In this document: positions 17,777-24,645 of the stretch, piece after piece
How the letters are laid out: the number at the start of each line of letters is the position of its first letter
Position numbering within the stretch: position 1 is the first letter of the stretch
Assembly: GCF_050943825.1 (NCBI RefSeq)
Contig: NZ_JBMNPX010000001.1
Location: 248,001 to 312,000, forward strand
Direction of reading: 5' to 3'
DNA length: 64,000 bases
Origin: Pseudoflavonifractor sp050943825
GTDB taxonomy: Bacteria; Bacillota; Clostridia; Oscillospirales; Oscillospiraceae
The notes under the pieces: model-generated
Seen by the model: only the letters and a program-made list of their open reading frames with translations
Told to the model about the DNA's origin: nothing
The model's database searches: none
Position numbers and translations under genes: made by a program

Positions 17777-17793
17777 AGCAAGTGGCGTGCCAA
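17777..17793 (-). promoter_or_regulatory. sigma-54 (-24/-12) promoter of the glycyl radical operon
   Basis: On the minus strand TTGGCACGCCACTTGCT matches the TGGCAC-N5-TTGCW consensus at every defined base. It lies about 120 bases upstream of the kinase TTG start, and the adjacent upstream gene encodes a sigma-54 activator. Transcription should start near 17766. Confidence 0.92.
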
Positions 17794-17800
17794 CATTCGA

Positions 17801-17966
17801 TGTGTTATCACAAAAAGGAAAACGCCAACAATTATGCCCACTAGCCGAGATTTCGGACCTATTGCAGGCATTCATTGTTGGCGCTTACCAAACATATCTT
17901 ACTACCAAGTTTCGTTTTTGATACTTAAATTGATACTAGTCTCATTTATGAATCACAGTTGAGACT
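17801..17966 (-). promoter_or_regulatory. candidate upstream activator sites
   Basis: Upstream of the -24 box lie several symmetric sites. A 10-bp inverted pair CGCCAACAAT / ATTGTTGGCG spans 17823-17832 and 17874-17883, centres 51 bp apart. A TGTG-N4-CACA occurs at 17801-17812. A 7-bp pair AGTCTCA / TGAGACT spans 17938-17944 and 17960-17966. A TTGATACTTAAATT at 17918-17931 closely matches a sequence in front of the activator gene. Any could be the enhancer for the activator; none is proven. Confidence 0.5.
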
Positions 17967-17969
17967 CCA

Positions 17970-20093
17970 TTAGAAATTATCTCCGTTCTCTCCTTCCGCT
18001 CCTCCACTCTTTCTGGTCAACTGGATTTGATATGCTTTAATCCGCCGGTAGATTGTTGCCTTGCTGAAGCCCAACAGCTTTCCCGCTGCAACCACATTTC
18101 CTCCGCATTGGCGCAGTGCGTCCAATATCTGCCGCTTTTCAAACTCTTTTACACTCACCGGTGCTCTTTCCGGCACTGCTTCAGTTCGCTGCGCTGGTGT
18201 AATAGGTGCTTTGGACATTCCCATCTGTTCCAGAACATATTGGGGCAGATCCTTCTTCATGATTACAGGCCCTGAGCTTGCATAAAATCCACGTGTTACA
18301 ACATTTCGGAGTTCTCGTACATTTCCGGGCCATGAGTATTGCGTCAGTATACTATAAAATTCTGCCGAGAACTCCTTAAAATCCTGGGCGCTATTTCGAT
18401 TCATCTCTTCCAGAAAATGATTTGCCAGTATACATACGTCGTTTCCGCGCGCTCTCAAGGGCGGAATATCATATTTCAAAACACTGAGTCTGAAATACAA
18501 ATCGCTTCTGAATTTTCCGCGCTTCACCTCTTCGTACAGGTTTCTGTTTGTGGCTGCGACAACACGGAAGTTCAAACTTCGCTCTGCTTTGGCTCCAATC
18601 CTCCTAACCCTGTGGTTGTCCAAAACCCTCAGCAATGTCGCTTGAATCTCCAATGGCAGTTCACCAATCTCGTCCAGAAAAATTGTTCCGCCATCTGCAA
18701 GCTCAAATTTTCCCGGACTTCCTTCGCTCCGCGCCCCTGTAAAAGAACCTTTTTCGTAGCCGAAAAGCTCACTTTCAATAAGGGACCTTGGGAGCGAACC
18801 ACAGTTTACTGTAACGAAAGGTCCTTCATTCCAGTCACTCTCAGTATGTAAGGCATGCGCAAACAATTCCTTTCCTGTCCCGCTTTCACCCTCCAGCAGA
18901 ATACAATGCCCTGTACTGCTCACACGCCTTAACATGTCCTTCAACGCCATAATGCCGCTATCCTGTGAGAGAATATTATCAAAGGTATAGCTAGCGTGGT
19001 TTCCCGGCTTCTTCATCGAAGATTGTTCACTGCGCTGGGGTCTGCGCAATGTAATAAGCGCTCCTTCACGTTTTCCTTCCTCCAGCATAGGGGTTACGGT
19101 GACTCCACAGACTACTTCACCCTCTCCTATATGGAGCGGATATTCCGCGTAAGTAAACGGAACCGTCTCATGCATCAGTCTGTTCTCCAAATGCTCTGCA
19201 CGGAAAACCTGTCTGAAGTCAAGAGATACAACCGACTTCTGCGGCAGTTGGAGTATGGCTGCAGCCCTGTTGTTTGCCGTAACCGCATGGCATTGCTCGT
19301 CCAGGACAATGATCCCCTCTGTCATCAGATTGAATACTTTCTGCACCATCTGCGATGATTCTTTCAGATTTAGCTCCGATTGGATGAGCAGCGCCATCTG
19401 CTTTACAAGGGCTCTGGTGTGTGAAGACAGCTTTTTATAGTCTCCAAACATATTAATACACCCAATTACTTCGCCGTTTTTTGCATGAATAGGCGAGGCT
19501 GTACATGCCAGACCCCCAAGATTTTCTTTAAAGTGCTCCGCACCTATCAGCTGTACATCCTGATCCAGCCGGATACAAAGCGACGGAGCGCAGGTGCCAA
19601 TTGTCTTCTCGTCCCATGCTGCACCTATATTAAAGCCCGCTGAAGACCTGTAGAAGCCCTGATCATCACCGGCAAACATATGGCAGATAAGGCGGCAATT
19701 CTTGTCGTGTAATGTCAATGCACACTGTGTTCCCTCGATATAGTCTACCGTTCTTGACATCAACGGATATGCCACATCAAGCAGAGCTTGGTTCTCATTT
19801 AATAGTTTTTTAACTTCAGGATCTGGTAAAAATGCGTAATTCTTATTTTTTTCAGTAGGATTTACACCGTATTTTATACTGCGTTTCCACGACTCTGCAA
19901 TCTCCGGGCGCACGAACTCACAAATCTCCCCTGTTTCAATGAAGGTTCTCCAATATTGCTTAAGTAATGCAAACGCCTTTGACTCTACTCCGGGTCTTAC
20001 TGGCTCAACAGAACTATTCTCTTTTTGCGCTTTTATATTGTAAACGTCCTCTACAAGATGTGACTCTGTATGTTCAACATTGCCGCTGTACAT
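17970..20093 (-). CDS. sigma-54-dependent transcriptional activator, AcoR/DhaR type
   Basis: The 707 residues contain an N-terminal GAF-like sensor (about 100-240), a PAS-like segment (about 250-350), and an AAA+ domain with Walker A GESGTGKE near 402. The sigma-54 contact loop GSFTGA lies at 449-454, with Walker B GGTIFLDE near 468. A Fis-type helix-turn-helix ends the protein (GGNVVAAGKLLGFSKATIYRRI). The contact loop has Ser in place of the common Ala. There is no receiver domain, so it probably senses a small molecule directly, perhaps the pathway substrate or aldehyde. It lies directly upstream of the sigma-54 promoter in the same direction and is the obvious regulator of the eight-gene operon. 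Confidence 0.95.
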   Translation of the reverse strand: MYSGNVEHTESHLVEDVYNIKAQKENSSVEPVRPGVESKAFALLKQYWRTFIETGEICEFVRPEIAESWKRSIKYGVNPTEKNKNYAFLPDPEVKKLLNENQALLDVAYPLMSRTVDYIEGTQCALTLHDKNCRLICHMFAGDDQGFYRSSAGFNIGAAWDEKTIGTCAPSLCIRLDQDVQLIGAEHFKENLGGLACTASPIHAKNGEVIGCINMFGDYKKLSSHTRALVKQMALLIQSELNLKESSQMVQKVFNLMTEGIIVLDEQCHAVTANNRAAAILQLPQKSVVSLDFRQVFRAEHLENRLMHETVPFTYAEYPLHIGEGEVVCGVTVTPMLEEGKREGALITLRRPQRSEQSSMKKPGNHASYTFDNILSQDSGIMALKDMLRRVSSTGHCILLEGESGTGKELFAHALHTESDWNEGPFVTVNCGSLPRSLIESELFGYEKGSFTGARSEGSPGKFELADGGTIFLDEIGELPLEIQATLLRVLDNHRVRRIGAKAERSLNFRVVAATNRNLYEEVKRGKFRSDLYFRLSVLKYDIPPLRARGNDVCILANHFLEEMNRNSAQDFKEFSAEFYSILTQYSWPGNVRELRNVVTRGFYASSGPVIMKKDLPQYVLEQMGMSKAPITPAQRTEAVPERAPVSVKEFEKRQILDALRQCGGNVVAAGKLLGFSKATIYRRIKAYQIQLTRKSGGAEGENGDNF

Positions 20094-20207
20094 CTCTACT
20101 CCTCCAACTCTCTATAACGTTCTTCTGTCAAACAGATTTATCTGTCTTCATATAGAGGCACAAATGACGGTTACTCCATTCCTTATATTTCTCAAAGATT
20201 ATCTTTT

Positions 20208-20256
20208 TTGAGACTTAAGTTTCTCATATTTTAACACACTCCTATCATTTTGACCA
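20208..20256 (-). promoter_or_regulatory. candidate promoter and operator of the activator gene
   Basis: On the minus strand TGGTCA (20251-20256), 17 bases and TAAAAT (20228-20233) form a fair sigma-A promoter. Just downstream, 20209-20226 is an imperfect palindrome (TGAGACTTAAGTTTCTCA) that contains the TGAGACT half-site also found upstream of the operon. This would fit autoregulation. Confidence 0.5.
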
Positions 20257-20281
20257 GTTCTTCCTTTATGCTATATACAGA

Positions 20282-20323
20282 GAACCGCCGGGGATCGCAG
20301 TCTTTGGCGACACCCCGACGGTC
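20282..20323 (-). terminator. possible terminator after the 20.4-kb membrane protein gene
   Basis: GAACCGCCGGGG pairs with CCCCGACGGTC across a long loop. The following sequence on the minus strand is only moderately T-rich (TTCTCTGTATAT), so termination may be weak. The rest of 20257-20416 shows nothing else I can name. Confidence 0.45.
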
Positions 20324-20416
20324 TCATCTTTTCCTTTATTCACATGGAAACAGGCATGGCGCTCTTTTGCTTCTCCTCTTCCTCACTCCGAGCCTCAGTC
20401 AACAGTTCTACAATAC

Positions 20417-20884
20417 TCAGATGATACAAAGTAGGGAGAATCCCCCCAGCACGGCCAGACATGCGATATCAGCGCCAATTGAAAAATGCTTTGTCTGAGC
20501 ATCCTCCGCTTTGGTCCGAAAGACATGGAGGATACTCAAGATCTCTCCCGCCAAAAATAGAGCGCCTCCTATCACGAAATAGAGGATAAAATTAAACATC
20601 GCTCCAAAAAAGCCGATTCCTCCGCTGGATGCATACTGGACGGCGTATCGGTTCACCATAGTAAAATACAACCAGATGCGCGCCATATCTATTGCAAAAT
20701 GCCATATAGTCATACCCAATGTATTACGGTTCTTGAGAAATCCCAAAATAACATCCTGAACAATATTTTTAACCACAAATGCCCAGAACAGAACTGTTAT
20801 AAGCCCGATCGCAGCATCCACTGTCCCCTTTACCAACGCCAGAAACATCAGCACTACAATTCCAATCAAGAAGGTAATTCCCAT
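20417..20884 (-). CDS. small integral membrane protein of unknown function
   Basis: I do not recognise this 155-residue protein. It has about four hydrophobic segments: residues 1-20, roughly 25-50, 80-110 and 125-150. A conserved-looking basic loop (FLKNRNT) lies between the second and third. There is no signal peptide cleavage site and no catalytic motif that I can see. The start at 20884 follows GGGAGAGAG; a longer reading from 20941 begins with a charged stretch that does not look membrane-protein-like. It stands alone, leftward, between the tRNA-Ser gene and the sigma-54 activator gene, with a possible terminator after it. Confidence 0.65.
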   Translation of the reverse strand: MGITFLIGIVVLMFLALVKGTVDAAIGLITVLFWAFVVKNIVQDVILGFLKNRNTLGMTIWHFAIDMARIWLYFTMVNRYAVQYASSGGIGFFGAMFNFILYFVIGGALFLAGEILSILHVFRTKAEDAQTKHFSIGADIACLAVLGGFSLLCII

Positions 20885-21191
20885 AAAATCTCTCTCCCGT
20901 CTCCGCTCTTTTTTCTCATATGCTGAACTTCCTCTGCACACCAGTAAGTTCCATGTGCGGCGAATCCATTATATCATACCTTGTGCTGTTAATATATCCT
21001 TATTTTTCTAAAAAAAGGTGCACATTCACCCCGCCATCTTCCATCGGACAGCCACGTTTTCCCTTAGACCCACATAGCATCCCGGGGATCATTTTTTGGC
21101 GCCGGGCACCATTGGGGCACCACAAATTTTTTCGCGCATGTTTCAAGGCAGCATTTCAGCGTATTTTGAGGGCATTTTCCCTTCATGACAC
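20885..21191. other. gene-free interval before tRNA-Ser(CGA)
   Basis: No gene can be supported here. The stretch holds a few short GC-rich inverted repeats near 21090-21120 (GGCGCCGGGCACC and neighbours) but no attachment-site duplication of the tRNA 3' end that I can find. Confidence 0.4.
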
Positions 21192-21192
21192 A

Positions 21193-21229
21193 AAAAATCC
21201 CTTGAAACCGTTTGGTTTCAAGGGATTTT
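21193..21229 (-). terminator. terminator of tRNA-Ser(CGA)
   Basis: AAAAATCCCTTGAAACC and its exact complement flank a 4-nt loop, and a T-run follows on the minus strand. It begins directly after the tRNA CCA end. Confidence 0.9.
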
Positions 21230-21318
21230 TGGCGCAGCGGGTGGGATTCGAACCCACGTGCGGTTGCCCGCAAACTGATTTCGAGTCAGCCCCGTTATGA
21301 CCACTTCGATACCGCTGC
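21230..21318 (-). tRNA. tRNA-Ser (anticodon CGA)
   Basis: The minus strand folds as an 89-nt class II tRNA. The acceptor stem is GCAGCGG / CCGCTGC with discriminator G and an encoded CCA. The anticodon loop is CTCGAAA, giving anticodon CGA for UCG codons. It has the long variable arm of serine tRNAs and a TTCGAAT T-loop. Confidence 0.97.
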
Positions 21319-21467
21319 ATGTATTCTGCTCTCCACTCAGCTTTTGGAATACTGAATGTTGAGAACTTTTATACGATACCTCATTTTTAAATCTTTGTCA
21401 ATGGTTCCTCGAAAAACTTCTCTTTTCTCTTTCCATTGCTATCAGCTCATTTCTTCCAGGCTTTTTC

Positions 21468-21496
21468 TTGACACCTCTCTGTCCCTCCTTTATAAT
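21468..21496 (+). promoter_or_regulatory. consensus sigma-A promoter of the TlpA operon
   Basis: TTGACA at 21468-21473 and TATAAT at 21491-21496 are separated by exactly 17 bases, a perfect match to consensus. The first gene starts 52 bases after the -10 box. The Rrf2 repressor encoded in the operon may act here. Confidence 0.93.
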
Positions 21497-21548
21497 GTGC
21501 CCATACAGAAACTGAACTATTTTTAATTACAGTTTTGGAGGTTCTAAT

Positions 21549-22166
21549 ATGAAGCGCAAATTCACCGCTATGCTGGCTGCCGCATTGAGCCTGACGCTCC
21601 TTTTGTCTGCCTGCACTCAGTCCGACAGTTCCGTCGCTCCCTCCCCTGCTCCCTCATCGTCTGCCGATACCACCCAGTCCTCGGCCGGCACAGATTCGGA
21701 GTCCTCCGTCGGTATCCTCTCCTCCTTTGCTGCGGAGGACCTGGACGGGAATTCGATTGATCAGAGCATTCTGGAAGGTCATACCCTTACCATGGTCAAT
21801 GTATGGGCCACCTTCTGTACTCCCTGCATCAGTGAAATGCCTGAACTGGGTGAGTTGGCTGAAGAATACGCCGACAAGGGTGTCCAGATTGTAGGCCTTA
21901 TCTCCGACGTGCTGGATAGAGACGGTTCCGTCAGCGAGACTCAGCTGGACACTGCCCGCGAGATTGTCTCCTCCACTGGTGCCGACTATATACACATTAT
22001 CCCCTCCGCTGACCTCTATGGACTTCTCTACCAGATTACCTCTGTCCCCACCACTTTCTTTGTGGATGAGACCGGCGCACAGGTCGGTACCGCCTATTTG
22101 GGTGCCCGGGAAAAAGACGATTGGACCGTCATCATTGACGAAATGCTGGCGGAGGTCTCCAAATGA
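21549..22166 (+). CDS. TlpA-like thioredoxin-fold lipoprotein
   Basis: The 205-residue protein has a lipoprotein signal peptide with lipobox LLSAC (Cys about 22), then a Ser/Pro/Thr-rich linker to about residue 55, then a TlpA/ResA-type thioredoxin domain with the redox motif WATFCTPC and the cis-proline segment TSVPTTFFV. It is therefore anchored outside the membrane and should reduce disulfides or carry thiol electrons. GGAGG precedes the ATG. Its last codons overlap the next gene by four bases (ATGA), so it is the first gene of a tightly coupled operon with a CXXC peptide, a NapH-like iron-sulfur membrane protein and an Rrf2 regulator. Confidence 0.93.
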   Translation: MKRKFTAMLAAALSLTLLLSACTQSDSSVAPSPAPSSSADTTQSSAGTDSESSVGILSSFAAEDLDGNSIDQSILEGHTLTMVNVWATFCTPCISEMPELGELAEEYADKGVQIVGLISDVLDRDGSVSETQLDTAREIVSSTGADYIHIIPSADLYGLLYQITSVPTTFFVDETGAQVGTAYLGAREKDDWTVIIDEMLAEVSK

Positions 22167-22309
22167 GTTTTCTCAAGCAAAATAAATTCGCGTTCATACT
22201 CCTTTTAGTTGGGGTTGTGTTCGTCGCCATTGGCGTGTGGCGGGGTGAGGCGGAAACTGTATTCCGCAAGGCGATCAATATCTGTATGGAGTGTATCGGT
22301 CTTGGGTAA
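22163..22309 (+). CDS. CD1871A-like CXXC-motif small membrane protein
   Basis: This 48-residue reading frame starts on the ATGA overlap with the TlpA gene. It has one membrane helix (about residues 8-25) and ends with ICMECIGLG, whose CMEC is a C-x2-C redox or metal motif. It is short enough to be missed by length filters, but overlap on both sides and the motif support it. Small clostridial proteins annotated as CD1871A family CXXC motif-containing look like this and lie beside TlpA and NapH-like genes. It probably links the lipoprotein thiols to the iron-sulfur membrane protein; that electron path is inferred. Confidence 0.82.
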   Translation: MSFLKQNKFAFILLLVGVVFVAIGVWRGEAETVFRKAINICMECIGLG

Positions 22310-23186
22310 GCGACTCTCGTTTTTCAGAAAGCACCTCCGCACCTGGGTTCAGATCTGCTTTGCCGCCCTCTCGAACGGTTACGCCGCCGGTTTCGCCAAG
22401 GGCAGCATCTACAAAGGTAACAGCAAGCTGCTCTGCGTCCCCGGTCTCAACTGCTACTCCTGCCCAGGTGCACTGGGTTCCTGTCCCATCGGCTCCTTCC
22501 AGGCTGTAATCTCCAGCCGAAACTACCAGTTCACCTTCTATGTAACCGGTTTTCTCCTCTTTTTCGGTGCCCTGTTTGGACGGTTCGTATGCGGATGGCT
22601 GTGCCCCTTCGGGCTGGTTCAGGATCTGCTGTACAAAATTCCTTTTGTCAAAAAGCTGCGCAAGCTGCCCGGCGACCGGTGGCTCCGGTTCCTGAAGTAC
22701 GTCATTCTGGTGGGTTTTGTCATTGTCCTTCCCCTCACAGTGCTGGACATTGTGGGCCAGGGTCAGCCCTGGTTCTGCAAGTATATCTGCCCTTCCGGCA
22801 CCCTCTTCGCCGGTATTCCCCTAGTGGCCTCCAATCCGGCGCTCCAGTCCGCTCTGGGCTGGCTCTTCAATTGGAAGGTTGCTATCCTTGTTATCCTCCT
22901 TCTGCTCTCTGTGGCGGTCTACCGCCCCTTCTGCCGCTACCTCTGTCCACTGGGCGCCATCTACGGTCTGTTTAACCCGGTGGCCCTCTACCGCTTCCGG
23001 ATAGACGCCCAGAAGTGTACCCAGTGTGGGGCTTGTCAGAAGGCCTGCCCAATGGATATTCCGGTTCACACGACCCCCAACAGTATGGAGTGCATTCGCT
23101 GCGGCAAGTGTAAAGCTGTTTGCCCTCACGGTGCCATCTGTTCTACGCTTCAGCGCGTTCATACCGCCAAAAAGGAGTCGACCTGA
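22302..23186 (+). CDS. NapH-like 4Fe-4S membrane ferredoxin
   Basis: The 294-residue protein has about five membrane segments, cysteine pairs between them (CGWLCPFG, CKYICPSG, CRYLCPLG) and a C-terminal double ferredoxin (CTQCGACQKACP and CIRCGKCKAVCP). This is the NapH/CcoG-like architecture that passes electrons across or along the membrane. Start choice: a TTG at 22302 with GGAG ten bases upstream, overlapping the stop of the CXXC gene; a longer frame from 22209 would overlap that gene widely. With TlpA and the CXXC peptide it likely forms a reductive pathway to extracytoplasmic disulfides or an unknown acceptor. Confidence 0.88.
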   Translation: MGKRLSFFRKHLRTWVQICFAALSNGYAAGFAKGSIYKGNSKLLCVPGLNCYSCPGALGSCPIGSFQAVISSRNYQFTFYVTGFLLFFGALFGRFVCGWLCPFGLVQDLLYKIPFVKKLRKLPGDRWLRFLKYVILVGFVIVLPLTVLDIVGQGQPWFCKYICPSGTLFAGIPLVASNPALQSALGWLFNWKVAILVILLLLSVAVYRPFCRYLCPLGAIYGLFNPVALYRFRIDAQKCTQCGACQKACPMDIPVHTTPNSMECIRCGKCKAVCPHGAICSTLQRVHTAKKEST

Positions 23187-23187
23187 T

Positions 23188-23550
23188 ATGCCTCTTTCTC
23201 AATCCGGTCCTGATTTGTTGACCGTCACCACAGTTCTCTCCTATATGGGGCTCGCTGCAGCTTTTGGAGTGGCTGCTGTCAGCCTCTTCCTTCTTTTTCT
23301 CACAAAGAAAAAAGGAATTGCGCTGGTCTATCTCAGCATGGCAGGTCTCCTGTCCTTCTCGCTGATTCGCACCTTGATTAGATTGGCCAAGGGACTGCTC
23401 TGTTATCGCCCGCTTTTTCTTACTGTATTGCTCTATGGCGGTCTGATTCTCCTGTATCTCAGCTTTCTCTGGGATGGCTGGTGTACACTGCGCCGCGAGC
23501 TCTCCCTTCCCGGGCCCTGCTCCGGTGGGAAACGGGGTGACACGCTATGA
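23188..23550 (+). CDS. small membrane protein of the TlpA operon
   Basis: This 120-residue protein has three hydrophobic segments (about 15-45, 50-70 and 85-105) and a short basic, Cys-containing tail. I do not recognise a family. It starts one base after the stop of the NapH-like gene, with GGAG ten bases upstream, and its end overlaps the Rrf2 gene by four bases. It is thus clearly in the operon. A structural partner of the NapH-like protein is a reasonable guess. Confidence 0.75.
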   Translation: MPLSQSGPDLLTVTTVLSYMGLAAAFGVAAVSLFLLFLTKKKGIALVYLSMAGLLSFSLIRTLIRLAKGLLCYRPLFLTVLLYGGLILLYLSFLWDGWCTLRRELSLPGPCSGGKRGDTL

Positions 23551-23972
23551 CAACCGGTGATTTTGCGCTGGCTGTCCACGCCATGGTCTGCCTGCTTCGT
23601 CGGGGCGGCACACTCTCCAGTGAGGCATTGGCTGAGGCTGCCTGTACCAACCCAGCCCGTGTGCGCAGGGTTATGGCACGACTCCGCTGCGCCGGTCTGG
23701 TTACCACCAAAGAGGGTGCGGACGGCGGCTACTCCTGTACCTGTGCACCGGACCAGATCACCCTGCGGATGATTGCCGACGCAGTAGAGGTGTGTTTTGT
23801 CTCCGCTGTCTGGAGGCCGGGGCAGACCGATATGGACTGCCTCTGTGCCTCTGGAATGGCAGAGGTGTTGGACGGACTCTATGGTGAACTGGACGCGCTG
23901 TGCCGGACACATCTGAGTCATATTACCGTAGCAGACCTTGCCGGACGCATTGCTGACAGCAAAATGTCCTGA
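23547..23972 (+). CDS. Rrf2-family transcriptional regulator
   Basis: The 141-residue protein begins with the Rrf2 winged helix (FALAVHAMVCLL, then SSEALAEAACTNPARVRRVMARLRCAGLV and a GGYSC wing) and has cysteines in DMDCLCASGM where other Rrf2 proteins bind an iron-sulfur cluster. Rrf2 regulators respond to oxidative, nitrosative or cluster-supply stress. As the last gene of the TlpA and NapH-like operon it probably controls that operon in response to redox state. The four-base ATGA overlap with the preceding gene suggests translational coupling. Confidence 0.9.
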   Translation: MTTGDFALAVHAMVCLLRRGGTLSSEALAEAACTNPARVRRVMARLRCAGLVTTKEGADGGYSCTCAPDQITLRMIADAVEVCFVSAVWRPGQTDMDCLCASGMAEVLDGLYGELDALCRTHLSHITVADLAGRIADSKMS

Positions 23973-24007
23973 CCGCTTTCCCGTCTTGCGCTGCGGGGAT
24001 TTTTCTC

Positions 24008-24036
24008 TTGTCCTGGCTGTTTTTTCGGGGTATAAT
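24008..24036 (+). promoter_or_regulatory. promoter of the DUF4364 gene
   Basis: TTGTCC at 24008-24013 and a perfect TATAAT at 24031-24036 are 17 bases apart. The GTG start lies 51 bases downstream of the -10 box. Confidence 0.75.
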
Positions 24037-24086
24037 AATTAAGTATGCCATGCTATCTGTTCAACCTTTGAGAGGAGTGAGTGGCC

Positions 24087-24644
24087 GTGGCCCGATACGG
24101 GTTTATTCACGACAAGCTGGAAATCAAATTTCTGGTGCTCTATATCATGTCTCGGGCTGCCGCTCCCTTGGACTTCTCCACCCTGACCGATCTGACCCTG
24201 ATGGACGAGGGCGTGGATTATTTTGACTTTGCTGAGGCCGTGGCCGAGCTGGTGGAAAGCGGGCACCTTGACCTGAATGACGGCCGCTATGTCATCACGG
24301 AAAAAGGGCGAAAAAACGGCACTGTCTGCGAGAGCAGCCTGCCCTATTCGGTGAAGAGCAAGTGCTCCCGCAGGCTGGTCAAGCTCAACGCCGAGCTGCG
24401 GCGGGACGCCCAGGTCCGGGCGCAGATTCTGCCCCGGGGCGAGGACGGCACCTGCACGCTCCGCCTCTCTCTGGACGACGGCGCAGGCAATCTGCTGACT
24501 GTGGAGCTTCTCTCTCCCTCGGAGGACCAGGCTGAACGGCTGGCTGAGGGCTTCCGCTCCCGTCCGGAGCAGGTCTATAACGGGATTCTGGACGTGCTGC
24601 TAAAAGAGGCGGACGCGGCAGAAACCAAAGAAAAGGATTCATAA
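24087..24644 (+). CDS. DUF4364 family protein
   Basis: This 185-residue cytoplasmic protein has the winged-helix-like start of DUF4364 (IHDKLEIKFLVLYIMSRAAAPLDF, then a predicted second helix pair and YVITEKGR wing) and a C-terminal alpha/beta part. The family is widespread in clostridia and its function is not established; the fold suggests DNA binding. I prefer the GTG at 24087, nine bases after GAGGAG, over the GTG at 24081. It is one base from the next gene, a PF06541 membrane protein, so the pair is co-transcribed. Confidence 0.8.
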   Translation: MARYGFIHDKLEIKFLVLYIMSRAAAPLDFSTLTDLTLMDEGVDYFDFAEAVAELVESGHLDLNDGRYVITEKGRKNGTVCESSLPYSVKSKCSRRLVKLNAELRRDAQVRAQILPRGEDGTCTLRLSLDDGAGNLLTVELLSPSEDQAERLAEGFRSRPEQVYNGILDVLLKEADAAETKEKDS

Positions 24645-24645
24645 T

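Noticed and set aside
21230..21318. tRNA-Ser(CGA) as an integration site
   Set aside because: No duplicate of the tRNA 3' end and no integrase gene was seen nearby.
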